Counted from the stretch's first letter, positions 24,257 to 34,700 are shown. The stretch is 64,000 nt of DNA from Gandjariella thermophila (GCF_005405885.1 NZ_BJFL01000001.1:345312-409311); one strand, 5' to 3'. Notes: generated by a model from the letters alone, not told the origin. Made by a program: numbers and translations.

Positions 24257-24415
24257 GGGTGGCCGCGAGCAGGCGAAGCACCCTCATTGTTTTCGACGTC
24301 CGCTGCCCAGCGAGTAACGACAAGACATCCAGCGGCACGACAGGCCGGTGCATGGGAACCCGCGCAAGTCGCGGCGCGAAAAGAATCCGGACCGTGCCTC
24401 GTCGAGGAGAGAATC

Positions 24416-25849
24416 ATGGCGCTTGACGTTCCGTCCGTGAACATCGCCGATCGGCTCGCCGCCCCGGAACGATCCGAACGGGAGCGACCCCGCCTGGCCG
24501 AGGGCGTCGAATTGCTGGGCGAATACCAGGGCTCCGGCTACCAGGATGCCCGGTACCTCGTCAGCCGGTCGGACCAGCAGACCCTGCTTCTCCCCGCGAT
24601 CCCCTACCTGGTGCTCCGGCATGTCGACGGGCACCGTGACCTGCGCCAGGTGGCCGAGTTGGTCAGCGCCGAGTCCGGAATGCGGCTCGGCGCGGACGGG
24701 GTGCGGTTCCTGGTCGAGGAGAAGCTGGCACCGCTTGGCCTGGCCATGCTCGGCGACACCGCCAGCGCACCACCGAAGGCGAACCCGCTGCTGGCACTGC
24801 ACGTGCGGCACTGGGTCATCCCGGCGAAGGTCGTCCGGGTGATCGGTCGCACGCTCGCGCCGCTGCACATGCCCGCCGTGGTCGTGGCCTTCCTCGCCGC
24901 ACTGGTCACCCTGGACTGCTGGATGTTCACCTCCGGGCACGCCGACGCCGCGATCCGGCAGACCCTGGTCGACCCCGCCTTCCTGCTGGCGATGACCGGT
25001 CTCGCGCTCGCCTCGGTGTTCTTCCACGAGTTCGGGCATGCCTCCGCCTGCCACTACGGCGGCGCGCGTCCCGGTGCCATCGGAGCGGGGTTGTACCTGT
25101 TCTTCCCGTGCTTCTACACCAACGTCACCGACGCCTACCGGCTGAACCGGGCCGGCCGGCTCCGCACCGACCTCGGCGGGGTCTACTTCAACGCGGTGTT
25201 TATCGTCGTCCTCGGCGTCGCCTACCTCGCCACCGGATACCCGCCGCTGCTGGTCGCGGCTGTGCTCGGGCACGCCGAAATCATCCAGCAGCTGCCCCCG
25301 CTGGTGCGGATGGACGGCTACTACATCCTGGCCGACCTGGTCGGCGTGCCGAACCTGTTCGGCCACGTGCGACCCATCCTGCGCAGCATCCTGCCGGGGC
25401 GACGCCGGCCGCGCTCCGGGCGCCACGCGATCGACCTGCGTCCCGGCGCCCGCCGGGTCGTGACGGCCTGGGTGCTGGTGGTGGTTCCGCTGCTGTTCGG
25501 CGGACTCGTCCTGATGGTGGTGCAACTGCCCAGCTACGCGGCGACCGCGTGGAACGGCGCCCTGCGGTACGCCGACATGGCGGCGCAGGCGTTCCTGCAC
25601 CGGGAGATCGCCGAGACCGTGCTCGCCGTGTTCTCGCTGGCCCTGCTGGTCGTGCCCTGGGTGGGCATGGGGGCACTGCTCGTCCAGTCCCTCTGGCGGG
25701 CCATCCCCGCACTGGCGCGGCGCACCCGGCGCCGCCGGAGCGCGCCCGGTCGTTCCGGCGTGGTGGGGTCGCAGGCCGGTGTGCCCGCCGAACCGGCCCG
25801 GGCCGGTGTCCCGGCCGAGCGGTCGCGCCACGCGCGGTCGCCGGGCTGA
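24416..25849 (+). CDS. RRE/PqqD-like domain fused to M50 membrane metalloprotease, copy 3
   Basis: 477 residues, the most divergent of the three. PqqD-like domain (LLGEYQGSGYQDARYLVSRSDQQ..LRHVDGHRDLRQVAELV), membrane helix, zinc site HEFGH at residues 204-208, YTNVTDAYRLNRAGRLRTDLGGVYFNAVFIVV, RMDGYYILADLVGVPNL, C-terminal membrane hairpin, then a 40-residue basic, repetitive tail (AGVPAEPARAGVPAE) absent from copies 1 and 2. GAGGAGAG precedes ATG 24416. Likely partner of P6; divergence suggests its own peptide specificity. Confidence 0.85.
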   Translation: MALDVPSVNIADRLAAPERSERERPRLAEGVELLGEYQGSGYQDARYLVSRSDQQTLLLPAIPYLVLRHVDGHRDLRQVAELVSAESGMRLGADGVRFLVEEKLAPLGLAMLGDTASAPPKANPLLALHVRHWVIPAKVVRVIGRTLAPLHMPAVVVAFLAALVTLDCWMFTSGHADAAIRQTLVDPAFLLAMTGLALASVFFHEFGHASACHYGGARPGAIGAGLYLFFPCFYTNVTDAYRLNRAGRLRTDLGGVYFNAVFIVVLGVAYLATGYPPLLVAAVLGHAEIIQQLPPLVRMDGYYILADLVGVPNLFGHVRPILRSILPGRRRPRSGRHAIDLRPGARRVVTAWVLVVVPLLFGGLVLMVVQLPSYAATAWNGALRYADMAAQAFLHREIAETVLAVFSLALLVVPWVGMGALLVQSLWRAIPALARRTRRRRSAPGRSGVVGSQAGVPAEPARAGVPAERSRHARSPG

Positions 25850-25891
25850 CCACCGGTGCGATGTGCGCGGCCGGCTGCGATACGCCCCGGT

Positions 25892-27715
25892 TCAGCCGGA
25901 CGGCAGGACCACCATCGCGGAGCCGCCGCCGCGGCGGGTGGGTTCGGCGGCCGCCTCGATCCGTCCGCCGCCGTTGAACTCCAGGCCGGCGGCGGCGCCG
26001 ATCTCCGGGGACGGGGTGAACGTCGACGGGGCGAGCACGAACCGCTGGCCGAGTCGCTCCAGCGCGGGCCGCTCCGGCGAGTTGAGGAACGCCGGCTCGG
26101 CCTCGGTGACCGCGCTGTTGCGTTGCGAGGCGCGCGGCGCGGCGATCGCGTCCGGCAGGCTCATGCCCAGGTCGAGCCGGTTGACCAGGGTCTGCACCAC
26201 GGTGGTGATGATGGTCGCGCCGCCAGGCGAGCCGACGGCCAGGAACGGCCGGCCGTCGCGGAGGACGATGGTCGGCGAGATGCTGCTGCGCGGCCGCTTG
26301 CCGCCGGCCGGCAGGTTCGGGTCCGGCGCGCCCGATGCGGGCGGGGCGAAGTCGAAGTCGGTCAGCTCGTTGTTGAGCAGGAAGCCGCGGTGCGGGACGG
26401 TGATCGCGGATCCGCCGGTCTGCTCGATGGTGAGCGTGTACGACGCGACATTGCCCCAGCGATCGGTGGCGACCAGGTGGGTGGTGGAGGTGCCCTCGTG
26501 GGGCTGCGGGGCGCCCTGCCCGGCGGCGCAGCCGGGGTCGGGGTGGTTCGGGTCGCCCGGGGCGACCGGGCTGGTCAGCGTGGCGGTGGGGCTGATCAGG
26601 CAGGCGCGGTCCTTGCCGAACTCGGGCGCGAGCAACCCGGCGGTGGGCACGTCGGCGTAGGCCGGGTCGCCCACCCAGCGGTTGCGGTCGGCGAAGGCGA
26701 TCCGAGTGGCCTCCAGGTAGTGGTGCAGCGCCTGGACCCGGTCGCCCGCGGACAGGTGGAAGTTGTCCAGGATGTTCAGCGCCTCGCCCACCGTAGTGCC
26801 GCCGGAGGACGACGGCGCCATGCCGTAGACGTCCAGGCCGTGGTAGGTGCTGCGGGTGGGCTGCCGGTCGATGGTCGTGTAACGGGCCAGGTCGGCGGGC
26901 TGCATCAGGCCGGGGCGGAACACCCGGTCGGAGTTCGGCGCGACCGGGGGGTGCTGCACGGTCCGCGCGATGTCCCGGCCCAGGTCACCGTGGTAGAGGG
27001 CGTCCACGCCGTCATGGGCGAGCTGCCGGTAGGTGGCGGCGAGGTCCGGGTTGCGGAACCGGGAGCCGACCACCGGCAGTCGCCCGCCGGGCAGGAACAG
27101 TTCGGCGGTGGACGTGACGTCCCGGAACCGCTTCTCGTTCATCGCGGTCTGGGCGCGGAAGTTGTCGTTGACGACGAAGCCCTCTTCGGCGATCCGGGTT
27201 GCCGGGCGCAGCGCCTCCCCCAGCGGCAGCGTGCCCCAGCGGCGCAGCGCCTCCGCCCAGGTCGCCGGGGTGCCGGGCACACCGACGGACAGCCCGGAGT
27301 TGACCGCGTCGGCGAAGGCCAACGGCCTGCCGGTGGCCGGGTTGACGAAGGAGTCGGCGCGCATGGCCGCGGGCGCGGTCTCCCGGCCGTCGATGGTCTG
27401 CACCCGGCGGGTGCGCGCGTCGTAGTAGACGAAGTACCCGCCGCCACCGATGCCCGCCGAGTAGGGCTCCACCACGCCCAGCGCGGCGGCCGTGGCGACC
27501 GCCGCGTCGGCGGCGGTGCCGCCGCGGCGCAGCACGTCGATGCCGGCCTGGGTGGCGTACGGGTTCACGCTGGACACCGCTCCCCCGTAGCCGACCGCGA
27601 CCGGGCTCTTCGCCGGCGGGTTCGGCGCGGCCGGCGCGGTCACCGCCGAGGAGGGCAGCAGCGCGACGGTGCACGCCGCGCACACCGAGGCGATCAGGGC
27701 CCTCCGCACACCCAT
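25892..27715 (-). CDS. ggt: Secreted gamma-glutamyltransferase
   Basis: 607 residues with a Sec-type signal (VRRALIASVCAACTVALLPSSAVTA). The precursor self-cleaves before the catalytic threonine, visible in HEGTSTTHLVATD; upstream are the large-subunit motifs GGTAADAAVATAAALGVVEPYSAGIGGGG (glutamate site) and DGRETAP, and downstream RGFLLNNELTDF and SSISPTIVLRDGRPFLAVGSPGG. It hydrolyses glutathione or transfers gamma-glutamyl groups in the periplasm or outside. ATG 27715 follows GGAGG. It is convergent with RRE-M50 copy 3 and probably not part of that system. Confidence 0.92.
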   Translation of the reverse strand: MGVRRALIASVCAACTVALLPSSAVTAPAAPNPPAKSPVAVGYGGAVSSVNPYATQAGIDVLRRGGTAADAAVATAAALGVVEPYSAGIGGGGYFVYYDARTRRVQTIDGRETAPAAMRADSFVNPATGRPLAFADAVNSGLSVGVPGTPATWAEALRRWGTLPLGEALRPATRIAEEGFVVNDNFRAQTAMNEKRFRDVTSTAELFLPGGRLPVVGSRFRNPDLAATYRQLAHDGVDALYHGDLGRDIARTVQHPPVAPNSDRVFRPGLMQPADLARYTTIDRQPTRSTYHGLDVYGMAPSSSGGTTVGEALNILDNFHLSAGDRVQALHHYLEATRIAFADRNRWVGDPAYADVPTAGLLAPEFGKDRACLISPTATLTSPVAPGDPNHPDPGCAAGQGAPQPHEGTSTTHLVATDRWGNVASYTLTIEQTGGSAITVPHRGFLLNNELTDFDFAPPASGAPDPNLPAGGKRPRSSISPTIVLRDGRPFLAVGSPGGATIITTVVQTLVNRLDLGMSLPDAIAAPRASQRNSAVTEAEPAFLNSPERPALERLGQRFVLAPSTFTPSPEIGAAAGLEFNGGGRIEAAAEPTRRGGGSAMVVLPSG

Positions 27716-27831
27716 CGAACCTCCACTCCGTGTCGTCGGACGCGCACTCCGCGCGGCCACCCCCGCCGAACCGGGCCGCACCTCGGCACTCCACCCGAGG
27801 CTGGTTCGAGGTTCCCGGCCGAGGTTACCGA

Positions 27832-28347
27832 TCATTCGGTAGCCGCGCCCGGTGTCACCGCCTCGTCCTCGGACCACCGGCTCGACCAGCGCACCAGGGC
27901 GAGCGCGGCGACCAGCACGAAGATGATCGCCACGTTCGTGCCCACGTCCAGCAACTGGTGCTGGCTCTCCACCTCGCTGCCCGGTCCGAGGGCGACCTGC
28001 ACGCCGATCGAGAGGATGTGCCGCAGCGCGGCGACGATCCCGATGATGAGGAACGGTTCGACGCTGAACCGGCCACGGGTGATGGCGATCAGCACGCTGG
28101 AGTAGATCTCCAGGATGATCACGCCGAGCAGTAGGCCCTCGAACAGGTCGGCCAGCCGCACCCACCACGGGCCCTGCGCCCGCACCACGTCGACCAGGGT
28201 GGTGGCCAGCACGCCGAGCGCCGCGACGAGGAACAGCACCGCCACCAGGTAGAGCGCCAGCCGCTCCAGTCCGGCGAGTACCCGCAGCGCCCGGCCGCCG
28301 CCCCGGCCGACCGGGCGCGGGACCGACTCCGGCGTGGACGTGCCCAT
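27832..28347 (-). CDS. PsiE-like membrane protein
   Basis: 171 residues, four hydrophobic segments (LALYLVAVLFLVAALGVLATTLV, LFEGLLLGVIILEIYSSVLI, PFLIIGIVAALRHILSIGVQVAL, NVAIIFVLVAALALVRW) in the PsiE / phosphate-starvation-inducible family pattern. The family's function is unknown. ATG 28347 has GGGAGGTGGG immediately upstream. Confidence 0.72.
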   Translation of the reverse strand: MGTSTPESVPRPVGRGGGRALRVLAGLERLALYLVAVLFLVAALGVLATTLVDVVRAQGPWWVRLADLFEGLLLGVIILEIYSSVLIAITRGRFSVEPFLIIGIVAALRHILSIGVQVALGPGSEVESQHQLLDVGTNVAIIFVLVAALALVRWSSRWSEDEAVTPGAATE

Positions 28348-28888
28348 CCCACCTCCCGGCGCGAACGTACCAACGTCCACATGCGACAGCGCGGCATGCC
28401 GCCGACCCGATCGGATGGATCCGGCCCCGTCCCGGAGGTCGGCGTGCGGTCCGCGCGGTGAAAACGCCTCGCATCCATTTCGCCAGCAAATCGTTGTGTC
28501 CCCCGGCACCGGGTTCATCATCGAGGCGAGGGCGCGGCAATCTCAGCGGGGCGACCGACGGTCCCGACCGAAACAATTCCTCGGCAGACCCGCCACCACG
28601 GTTACCAGGCACCATCGGGATCGCCCAGACCGACCGGTCGGTGAGGCGTACGGCATCCGCCGTTACCCCGACGGCCTGGCCGCATCCGCCGCGCGCCCGG
28701 CGCGGCCGGTGCCCGGGCACAAGCCGGTCACCTGTCGGCCGCTGACCGCCGCCCAACCCGTGACATGCCCGTGACGTGGCGGTACGGCCCGCGCCGGGGC
28801 TGGCGCGCGAGCAAGATCAGTCACTAGTCTGCCGGCAGCGTGGCGTCGCTCACACCGGGCATGTGGGCAGCAGGACGGAGGCTCGCCG
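28348..28888. other. Divergent intergenic region with 11-bp-spaced GTGAC repeats
   Basis: This 540-base gap shows no gene. GTGACA at 28760-28765 and GTGACG at 28771-28776 repeat with an 11-bp period, as in the peptide cluster promoters, but no matching -10 follows at 10 bases. A separate TAGTCT lies near 28824, 64 bases before the next start. Confidence 0.4.
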
Positions 28889-29443
28889 ATGAGGTGGCAC
28901 CGGGCAGAGGTCCGAGAAGCCGGCCGAGCCGGTTCGGATGCGGCCCCGCGCCGGGCGGTTTCGCAATCCGGCCGGCGGGGATTCCAGAACCGATTCAGCC
29001 ATCCTTGTTTCTACTGTGAACTTCCGGTACTTCTGACAGTCGAGCCGGACCATCCCGGCTACGGGGTCGTCGAATATGTGATCGGCGTCACGAGCGCCCG
29101 CAGGGGAGGCATACCCGAACTCCAAATACTGCACCGGTTCTGCCGGGAAGCGCTGGGGTCACAGACCAATCGCTGTCCGATGCGACACGGGCTCGCCGTC
29201 CGGCGGGCGCATCTCGGATGGGCGACCGAACAGTACGAGGCGGGGATGCGTCCACAGACCTACGACCGGCTGGGGCTGCGCACCAGGCGGCCACGAACTG
29301 CCGGGTTGTACCGAAGGTACCGGCAGATACTGAAGATGCGGTACGCGTCGGCGGCGTGCCGGTACTACACAGGCTCACCCGAATCCTGGCAGCCGAGCCG
29401 GCCGGAGGGTACGCCGTCACACCACGTGGAGGGCTCGTGCTAG
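28889..29443 (+). CDS. HNH-endonuclease-like protein, 184 residues
   Basis: GGAGG sits 7 bases before ATG 28889. The central region carries a C-x2-C (HPCFYCELP), a DH (VEPDHPGYG), then GGIPELQILHRFCREAL, which follows the order of an HNH/zinc-finger endonuclease core (C-x2-C ... DH ... LQ-x-L-x3-C), though the spacing is loose. The N-terminal 40 and C-terminal 80 residues are basic. Codon choice is less GC-biased than in neighbours, suggesting transfer or relaxed selection. The stop overlaps the next gene by 7 bases. Degenerate homologue or false gene are both possible. Confidence 0.5.
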   Translation: MRWHRAEVREAGRAGSDAAPRRAVSQSGRRGFQNRFSHPCFYCELPVLLTVEPDHPGYGVVEYVIGVTSARRGGIPELQILHRFCREALGSQTNRCPMRHGLAVRRAHLGWATEQYEAGMRPQTYDRLGLRTRRPRTAGLYRRYRQILKMRYASAACRYYTGSPESWQPSRPEGTPSHHVEGSC

Positions 29444-31701
29444 TTCGTTTGGTCCTGGGTCTGCTGTTCACCGCCGCCGGGTTCGGCATCGCCGGCCGGC
29501 GGGCCTGGTGGCTGTTCCGGTTGATCCGCTCGGGTCAGCCGGCGAGCGGCAGGCTCGACGCGCTGGGCTCGCGGGTGGCCGCGCAGCTACGCGAGGTGTT
29601 CGGCCAGCGCCGGCTGCTGCGCTGGTCGGTGCCCGGCCTGGCGCACTTCTTCACCTTCTGGGGCTTCGTGATCCTGATGTTCACGGTCGTCGAGGCGTGG
29701 GGTGCGCTCTTCGACCGGGACTTCGCGTTCTGGTGGTTCGGGCACGCCCGCTGGCTGGGCTTCCTCGAGGACCTGTTGACCGTGGCGGTGCTGGTCTCGC
29801 TGGTCGCGTTCAGCATCATCCGGGTGCGCAACGCGCCGGAACGCCGGCAGCGGGACTCCCGGTTCTACGGCTCGCACACCGGGCCGGCGTGGCTGGTGTT
29901 GGCGCTGATCGCCAGCGTGATGATCACACTGCTGCTCTACCGGGGCGCGCAGTTCAACACCGGGCACTTCCCGTTCGGCCACAGCGCGTGGCCGTTCGCG
30001 TCCTGGCTGGTGGCGCACGCGCTGGCGCCGCTGGGCATGACCGCCAACTCGATGATCGAGACGGTGTTCGTGCTGGCCAACGTCGGCGTGATCATGGGCT
30101 TCCTGGTGTTCGTGGTGCACTCCAAGCACCTGCACATCTTCGTGGCGCCGCTGAACGTGGCGACCAAGCGGCTGCCGGACGGACTCGGACCGTTGCTGCC
30201 GATGGAGTCACACGGCAAGCCGATCGACTTCGAGGACCCGAGCGAGGACGACGTCTTCGGGCGCGGCAAGATCGAGGACTTCACCTGGAAGGGCTACCTC
30301 GACTTCGCCACCTGCACCGAGTGCGGCCGCTGCCAGAGCCAGTGCCCGGCGTGGAACACCGGCAAGCCGCTGTCGCCGAAGCTGGTGATCATGGACCTGC
30401 GGGACCACCTGTTCGCCAAGGCGCCGTACCTCATCGGCGGCCAGGAAGTCCCGGCGAACGGTTCGGCGGAGAACGTGCCGCACGGCGAGCGGCACGGGGT
30501 GCCGGAGTCCGGGTTCGGCCGGATCACCGGGTCCGGCCCGGAGCAGGCGACCCGCCCGCTGGTCGGCACCGCCGAGGAGGGTGGGGTGATCGACCCGGAC
30601 GTGCTGTGGTCCTGCACCACCTGCGGCGCGTGCGTCGAGCAGTGCCCGGTGGACATCGAGCACGTGGACCACATCGTCGACATGCGCCGCTACCAGGTGA
30701 TGATCGAGTCGGCGTTCCCCACCGAGCTGGGCACCCTGTTCCGCAACCTGGAGAACAAGGGCAACCCGTGGGGGCAGAACCAGTCCAACCGACTGGACTG
30801 GACCAAGGACCTGGACTTCGAGGTGCCCGTCTTCGAGGGCGAACTGCCCGAGGACGTGGAGTACCTGTACTGGGTCGGGTGCGCCGGCGCGTTCGACGAC
30901 AACGCGAAGAAGACCGTGCAGGCCACGGCGGAGCTGCTGCACATCGCCGGGGTCAAGTACCTGGTGCTGGGCACCGAGGAGACCTGCACCGGCGACCCGG
31001 CCCGCCGCTCCGGTAACGAGTTCCTGTTCCAGATGATGGCCCAGCAGACCGCCGAGCTGCTGAACAGCGTCTTCGAGGGCCGGGAGCCGATGCGGCGGAA
31101 GATCGTCACCACCTGCCCGCACTGCATGAACACCCTCGGACGGGAGTACCCCCAGCTCGGCGGCGAGTACGAGGTGGTGCACCACACCCAGTTGCTGAAC
31201 CGGCTGGTGCGCGAGGGCCGGCTGACCCCGGTGAAGCCGGCGGACGGCGGTGGGCCGTCGGTGACCTACCACGACCCGTGCTACCTGGGCCGGCACAACA
31301 AGGTCTACGAGCCGCCGCGGGAGCTGGTCGGCGCGGCCGGCGCCACCCTCACCGAGATGCCCCGGCATGCGGACCGCTCGCTGTGCTGCGGCGCCGGCGG
31401 CGCCCGGATGTGGATGGAGGAGCAGATCGGCAAGCGGATCAACCTGGAGCGGGTGGACGAGGCGATCGCCACCGAGGCGAGCACCGTCGCCACGGGTTGC
31501 CCGTTCTGCCGGGTGATGATCAGCGACGGGTTGGTGCAGCGGCAGAGCGAGCAGCAGGGTACGAACGTCACGGTCCGCGACGTGTCGCAGTTGCTGCTGG
31601 AGTCGGTGAAGCGGGGCGGTGCGGTGAACGGTTCGCGGAACGGCGCCGCGGCGTCGGCCGGTGAGTCCGTTCCCGAGCCGGAGCACCGGCCCGCCGGCTG
31701 A
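29437..31701 (+). CDS. Membrane-anchored Fe-S reductase, Rv0338c/HdrD-like
   Basis: 754 residues. The N-terminal third has about six hydrophobic segments, resembling a NarI-type membrane domain; then come two ferredoxin-type clusters, CTECGRCQSQCP and CTTCGACVEQCPVD, and two CCG domains (around CTGDPARRSGNEF / TTCPHCMNTLGREYP and DPCYLGRHNKVYEPP / LCCGAGGARMW). The layout matches the iron-sulfur-binding reductase Rv0338c of mycobacteria, which probably passes electrons between a dehydrogenase and the quinone pool. GTG 29437 follows GGAGGG and overlaps the upstream ORF. Confidence 0.88.
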   Translation: MLVRLVLGLLFTAAGFGIAGRRAWWLFRLIRSGQPASGRLDALGSRVAAQLREVFGQRRLLRWSVPGLAHFFTFWGFVILMFTVVEAWGALFDRDFAFWWFGHARWLGFLEDLLTVAVLVSLVAFSIIRVRNAPERRQRDSRFYGSHTGPAWLVLALIASVMITLLLYRGAQFNTGHFPFGHSAWPFASWLVAHALAPLGMTANSMIETVFVLANVGVIMGFLVFVVHSKHLHIFVAPLNVATKRLPDGLGPLLPMESHGKPIDFEDPSEDDVFGRGKIEDFTWKGYLDFATCTECGRCQSQCPAWNTGKPLSPKLVIMDLRDHLFAKAPYLIGGQEVPANGSAENVPHGERHGVPESGFGRITGSGPEQATRPLVGTAEEGGVIDPDVLWSCTTCGACVEQCPVDIEHVDHIVDMRRYQVMIESAFPTELGTLFRNLENKGNPWGQNQSNRLDWTKDLDFEVPVFEGELPEDVEYLYWVGCAGAFDDNAKKTVQATAELLHIAGVKYLVLGTEETCTGDPARRSGNEFLFQMMAQQTAELLNSVFEGREPMRRKIVTTCPHCMNTLGREYPQLGGEYEVVHHTQLLNRLVREGRLTPVKPADGGGPSVTYHDPCYLGRHNKVYEPPRELVGAAGATLTEMPRHADRSLCCGAGGARMWMEEQIGKRINLERVDEAIATEASTVATGCPFCRVMISDGLVQRQSEQQGTNVTVRDVSQLLLESVKRGGAVNGSRNGAAASAGESVPEPEHRPAG

Positions 31702-31717
31702 CTCTCGGCTCGTCCCC

Positions 31718-31763
31718 CGTGTTCGGCGGGTGCGCCGGGATTCCGGGGCACCCGCCGAACACG
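31718..31763. terminator. Bidirectional hairpin terminator
   Basis: 16-bp perfect stem (31718-31733 with 31748-31763) whose loop contains an extra CCGG/CCGG stem. It ends 4 bases before the minus-strand kinase stop and 17 bases after the Fe-S reductase stop, so it can serve both convergent genes. Confidence 0.75.
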
Positions 31764-31766
31764 TGT

Positions 31767-34700
31767 TCAGGACCGCACCGGGTGCGCGCCCAGGTGGGTC
31801 GCGATGAGCCGGAGCAGGTGGTCGACGTCCACCGGCTTGGTGACGTAGTCGGTGGCGCCCGCGGCGAGGCTCTTCTCCCGGTCGCCCTTCATCGCCTTCG
31901 CGGTCACCGCGATGATCGGGAGATCGGCGTGGTCGGGCATGGTGCGGATCTCCGCCGTGGTGGCGTGACCGTCCATTCCGGGCAGCATCACGTCCATCAG
32001 CACCAGGGCGATCTCCGGGTCCCGGCGCAGCGCCTCGATCCCCGCCGGTCCGCTCTCCGCGTGCACCACGGTCAGCCCGTGCCGCTCCAGCAGGATGGAC
32101 ACGGCGAACACGTTGCGCTGGTCGTCGTCGACGATGAGCACCTTCTCGCCGTCGAACCGCAGCTGCCGGGTCTCCGAGGACTCCGATGCGTCCGTCACCT
32201 CGACGAACGGGGTGTCGCCGGCCGCCTCCAGGGCCAGCGGTTCGGCGTCAGCGGAGGTGAGCCCCGCCATCTCCGGCTGCTGCAGCGGTAGGTAGAGGGT
32301 GAAGGTGCTGCCCACTCCCGGCTCGCTGCTGACGTGGAGTTCCCCACCGAGCACCCGGGTCAGCTCCCGGCTGATGGTGAGGCCCAGCCCGGTGCCGCCG
32401 TAGCGGCGGTTGGTGGTGCCGTCGGCCTGCTGGAACGCCTCGAAGATCACCGAGAGCTTGTCGGCGGGGATGCCGATGCCGGTGTCCCGCACGGCGAACG
32501 CGATCCAGCCGGCCGCGGCGGGCCCGGCGCCGTCGGCGAGACTGATCTCCATCCGGACGCCGCCCTCGCTGGTGAACTTGACCGCGTTGGAGAGCAGGTT
32601 GCGCAGGACCTGCTGGAGCCGGTGGCCGTCGGTCTCCAGGCTCGGCGGCACGTCCGGCGCGACGCACACCGCGAAGTCGAGTCCCTTCTCTGCGACCAGC
32701 GGCCGGCACAGCGTCTCGACGTAGCTGACCAGTTCCTCCAGCCGGACGCAGGTCGGCTGCAGCTCCATGTGCCCGGCCTCCACCTTGGCCAGGTCGAGGA
32801 TGTCGTTGATGAGCTGCAGCAGGTCGCTACCGGCGGAGTAGATGGTTTTGGCGTACTCGATCTGCTTCGCGCTGAGGTTGCCCTCCAGGTTGTCGGCGAG
32901 CAGCTTGGCCAGGATGAGCGCGCTGTTCAGCGGGGTGCGCAGCTCGTGCGACATGTTCGCCATGAACTGCGACTTGTACATCGAGGCGGCGGAGAGCTGC
33001 CGGGCCCGCTCCTCCAGCTCCGCCCTGGCCTGCTCGATCTCCGTGTTCTTGATCTCGATGTCCCGGTTCTGCCTGGCCAGCAGCGCTGCCTTCTCGGCCA
33101 GCTCGGTGTTGGAGCGTTGCAGCTCGTCCTGCTGGGCCTGCAACTGCTCGGAGCGGGCGCGCAGCTCGTGCGCCAGCCGCTGGGACTCGGCGAGCAGCGC
33201 CTCGGTGCGGGCGTTCGCCATGATCGTGTTGAGGTTGACGCCGATGTTGCGTTTCAGTTGCTCCAGCAGGTCCAGGTGCACGCCGGTGAACCTGTTCATC
33301 GACGCCAGTTCGAGCACGCCGAGCGCCTCGCTCTCGAACAGCACCGGCAGCACGATCACGTTCACCGGCGCGGCCGAGCCCAGCCCGGAGGACACCGTGA
33401 GGTAGCCGGGCGGCGCGTCGGTGACCACGATCGTCTTCTTGTCCAGGGCGGCCTGGCCGACCAGGGACTCGCCGCGGCGGAACCGCACCGGCTCCTCGGT
33501 CGGGCGGCAGCCGTACCCGGCGACCCGTTCCAGCACCACCTCGCCGTCCGCCTCGGCCTGCGCCAGGAAGAACGCGCCCTGCTGGGCGGAGACCAGCGGC
33601 ACCAGTTCGCTGAGGATCAGCGAGGCCACGGCGGCCAGATCGCGGTGGCCCTGCATGAGCGCGGAGATGCGCGCCAGGTTGGTCTTCAGCCAGTCCTGTT
33701 CCAGGTTGGAGCGGGTGGTCTCCTCCAGGTTGGCGATCATCTGGTTGATGTTGTTCTTCAGTTCCAGGATCTCGCCGCGGGCGTCCACGCCGATCTTCTG
33801 CGTCAGGTCGCCCCGGGCCACCGCGGTGGCCACCGCGGCGATCGCGCGGACCTGGGTGGTCAGGTTCCCGGCGAGCCGGTTGACGCTCTCGGTGAGCCGC
33901 TGCCAGGTGCCGGAGACGCCCTCCACCTCGGCCTGCCCGCCGAGCTTGCCCTCGGTGCCCACCTCGCGGGCCACGCGGGTGACCTCGGAGGCGAACGCGG
34001 AGAGCCGGTCGACGGTGGTGTTGATGGTGGTCTTCAGCTCCAGGATCTCGCCCCGGGCGTCCACGTCGATCTTCTTGGACAGGTCGCCCTGGGCGATCGC
34101 CGAGGCGACCAGCGCGATGTTGCGGACCTGACTGGTGAGGTTGCCGGCCATGGAGTTCACCGAGTCGGTCAGATCCCGCCAGGTACCGGCCACGTTGCCG
34201 ACCCGGGCCTGGCCGCCGAGGATGCCCTCGGTGCCCACCTCGCGCGCCACTCGCGTCACCTCGTCGGCGAACGCGCGCAGCGTGTCCACCATGCTGTTGA
34301 TGGACTGGGCGAGCGCGGCGACCTCGCCCTTGGCCTCGACGGTGATCTTCTTGGACAGGTCGCCACCGGCGACCGCGGTGGCCACCGTGGCGATGCTGCG
34401 CACCTGGCTGGTCAGGTTCTCCGCCATCACGTTGACGTTGACGGTGAGGTCCTTCCAGGTGCCGCCGATGCCGCGGACCTGGGCCTGGCCGCCCAGCCGG
34501 CCCTCGGTACCCACCTCGCGCGCGACGCGGGTGACCTCGTCGGCGAACGCCGAGAGCTGATCCACCATCGTGTTCAGCGTCGTCTTCAGCTCCAGGATCT
34601 CCCCGCGAGCATCGACGCTGATCTTCTGGCTCAGATCCCCCCGCGCCACCGCCGTGGCCACCGTCGCGATGCTGCGCACCTGGCTGGTCAGGTTGCCGGC

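Noticed and set aside
24196..24415. A seventh precursor peptide between P6 and its protease
   Set aside because: No ORF with the L-x6-E-x-LP-x-R motif; the gap holds a hairpin and untranslated sequence only.
25856..28105. 749-codon plus-strand frame opposite gamma-glutamyltransferase
   Set aside because: No domain; runs antisense through two real genes.
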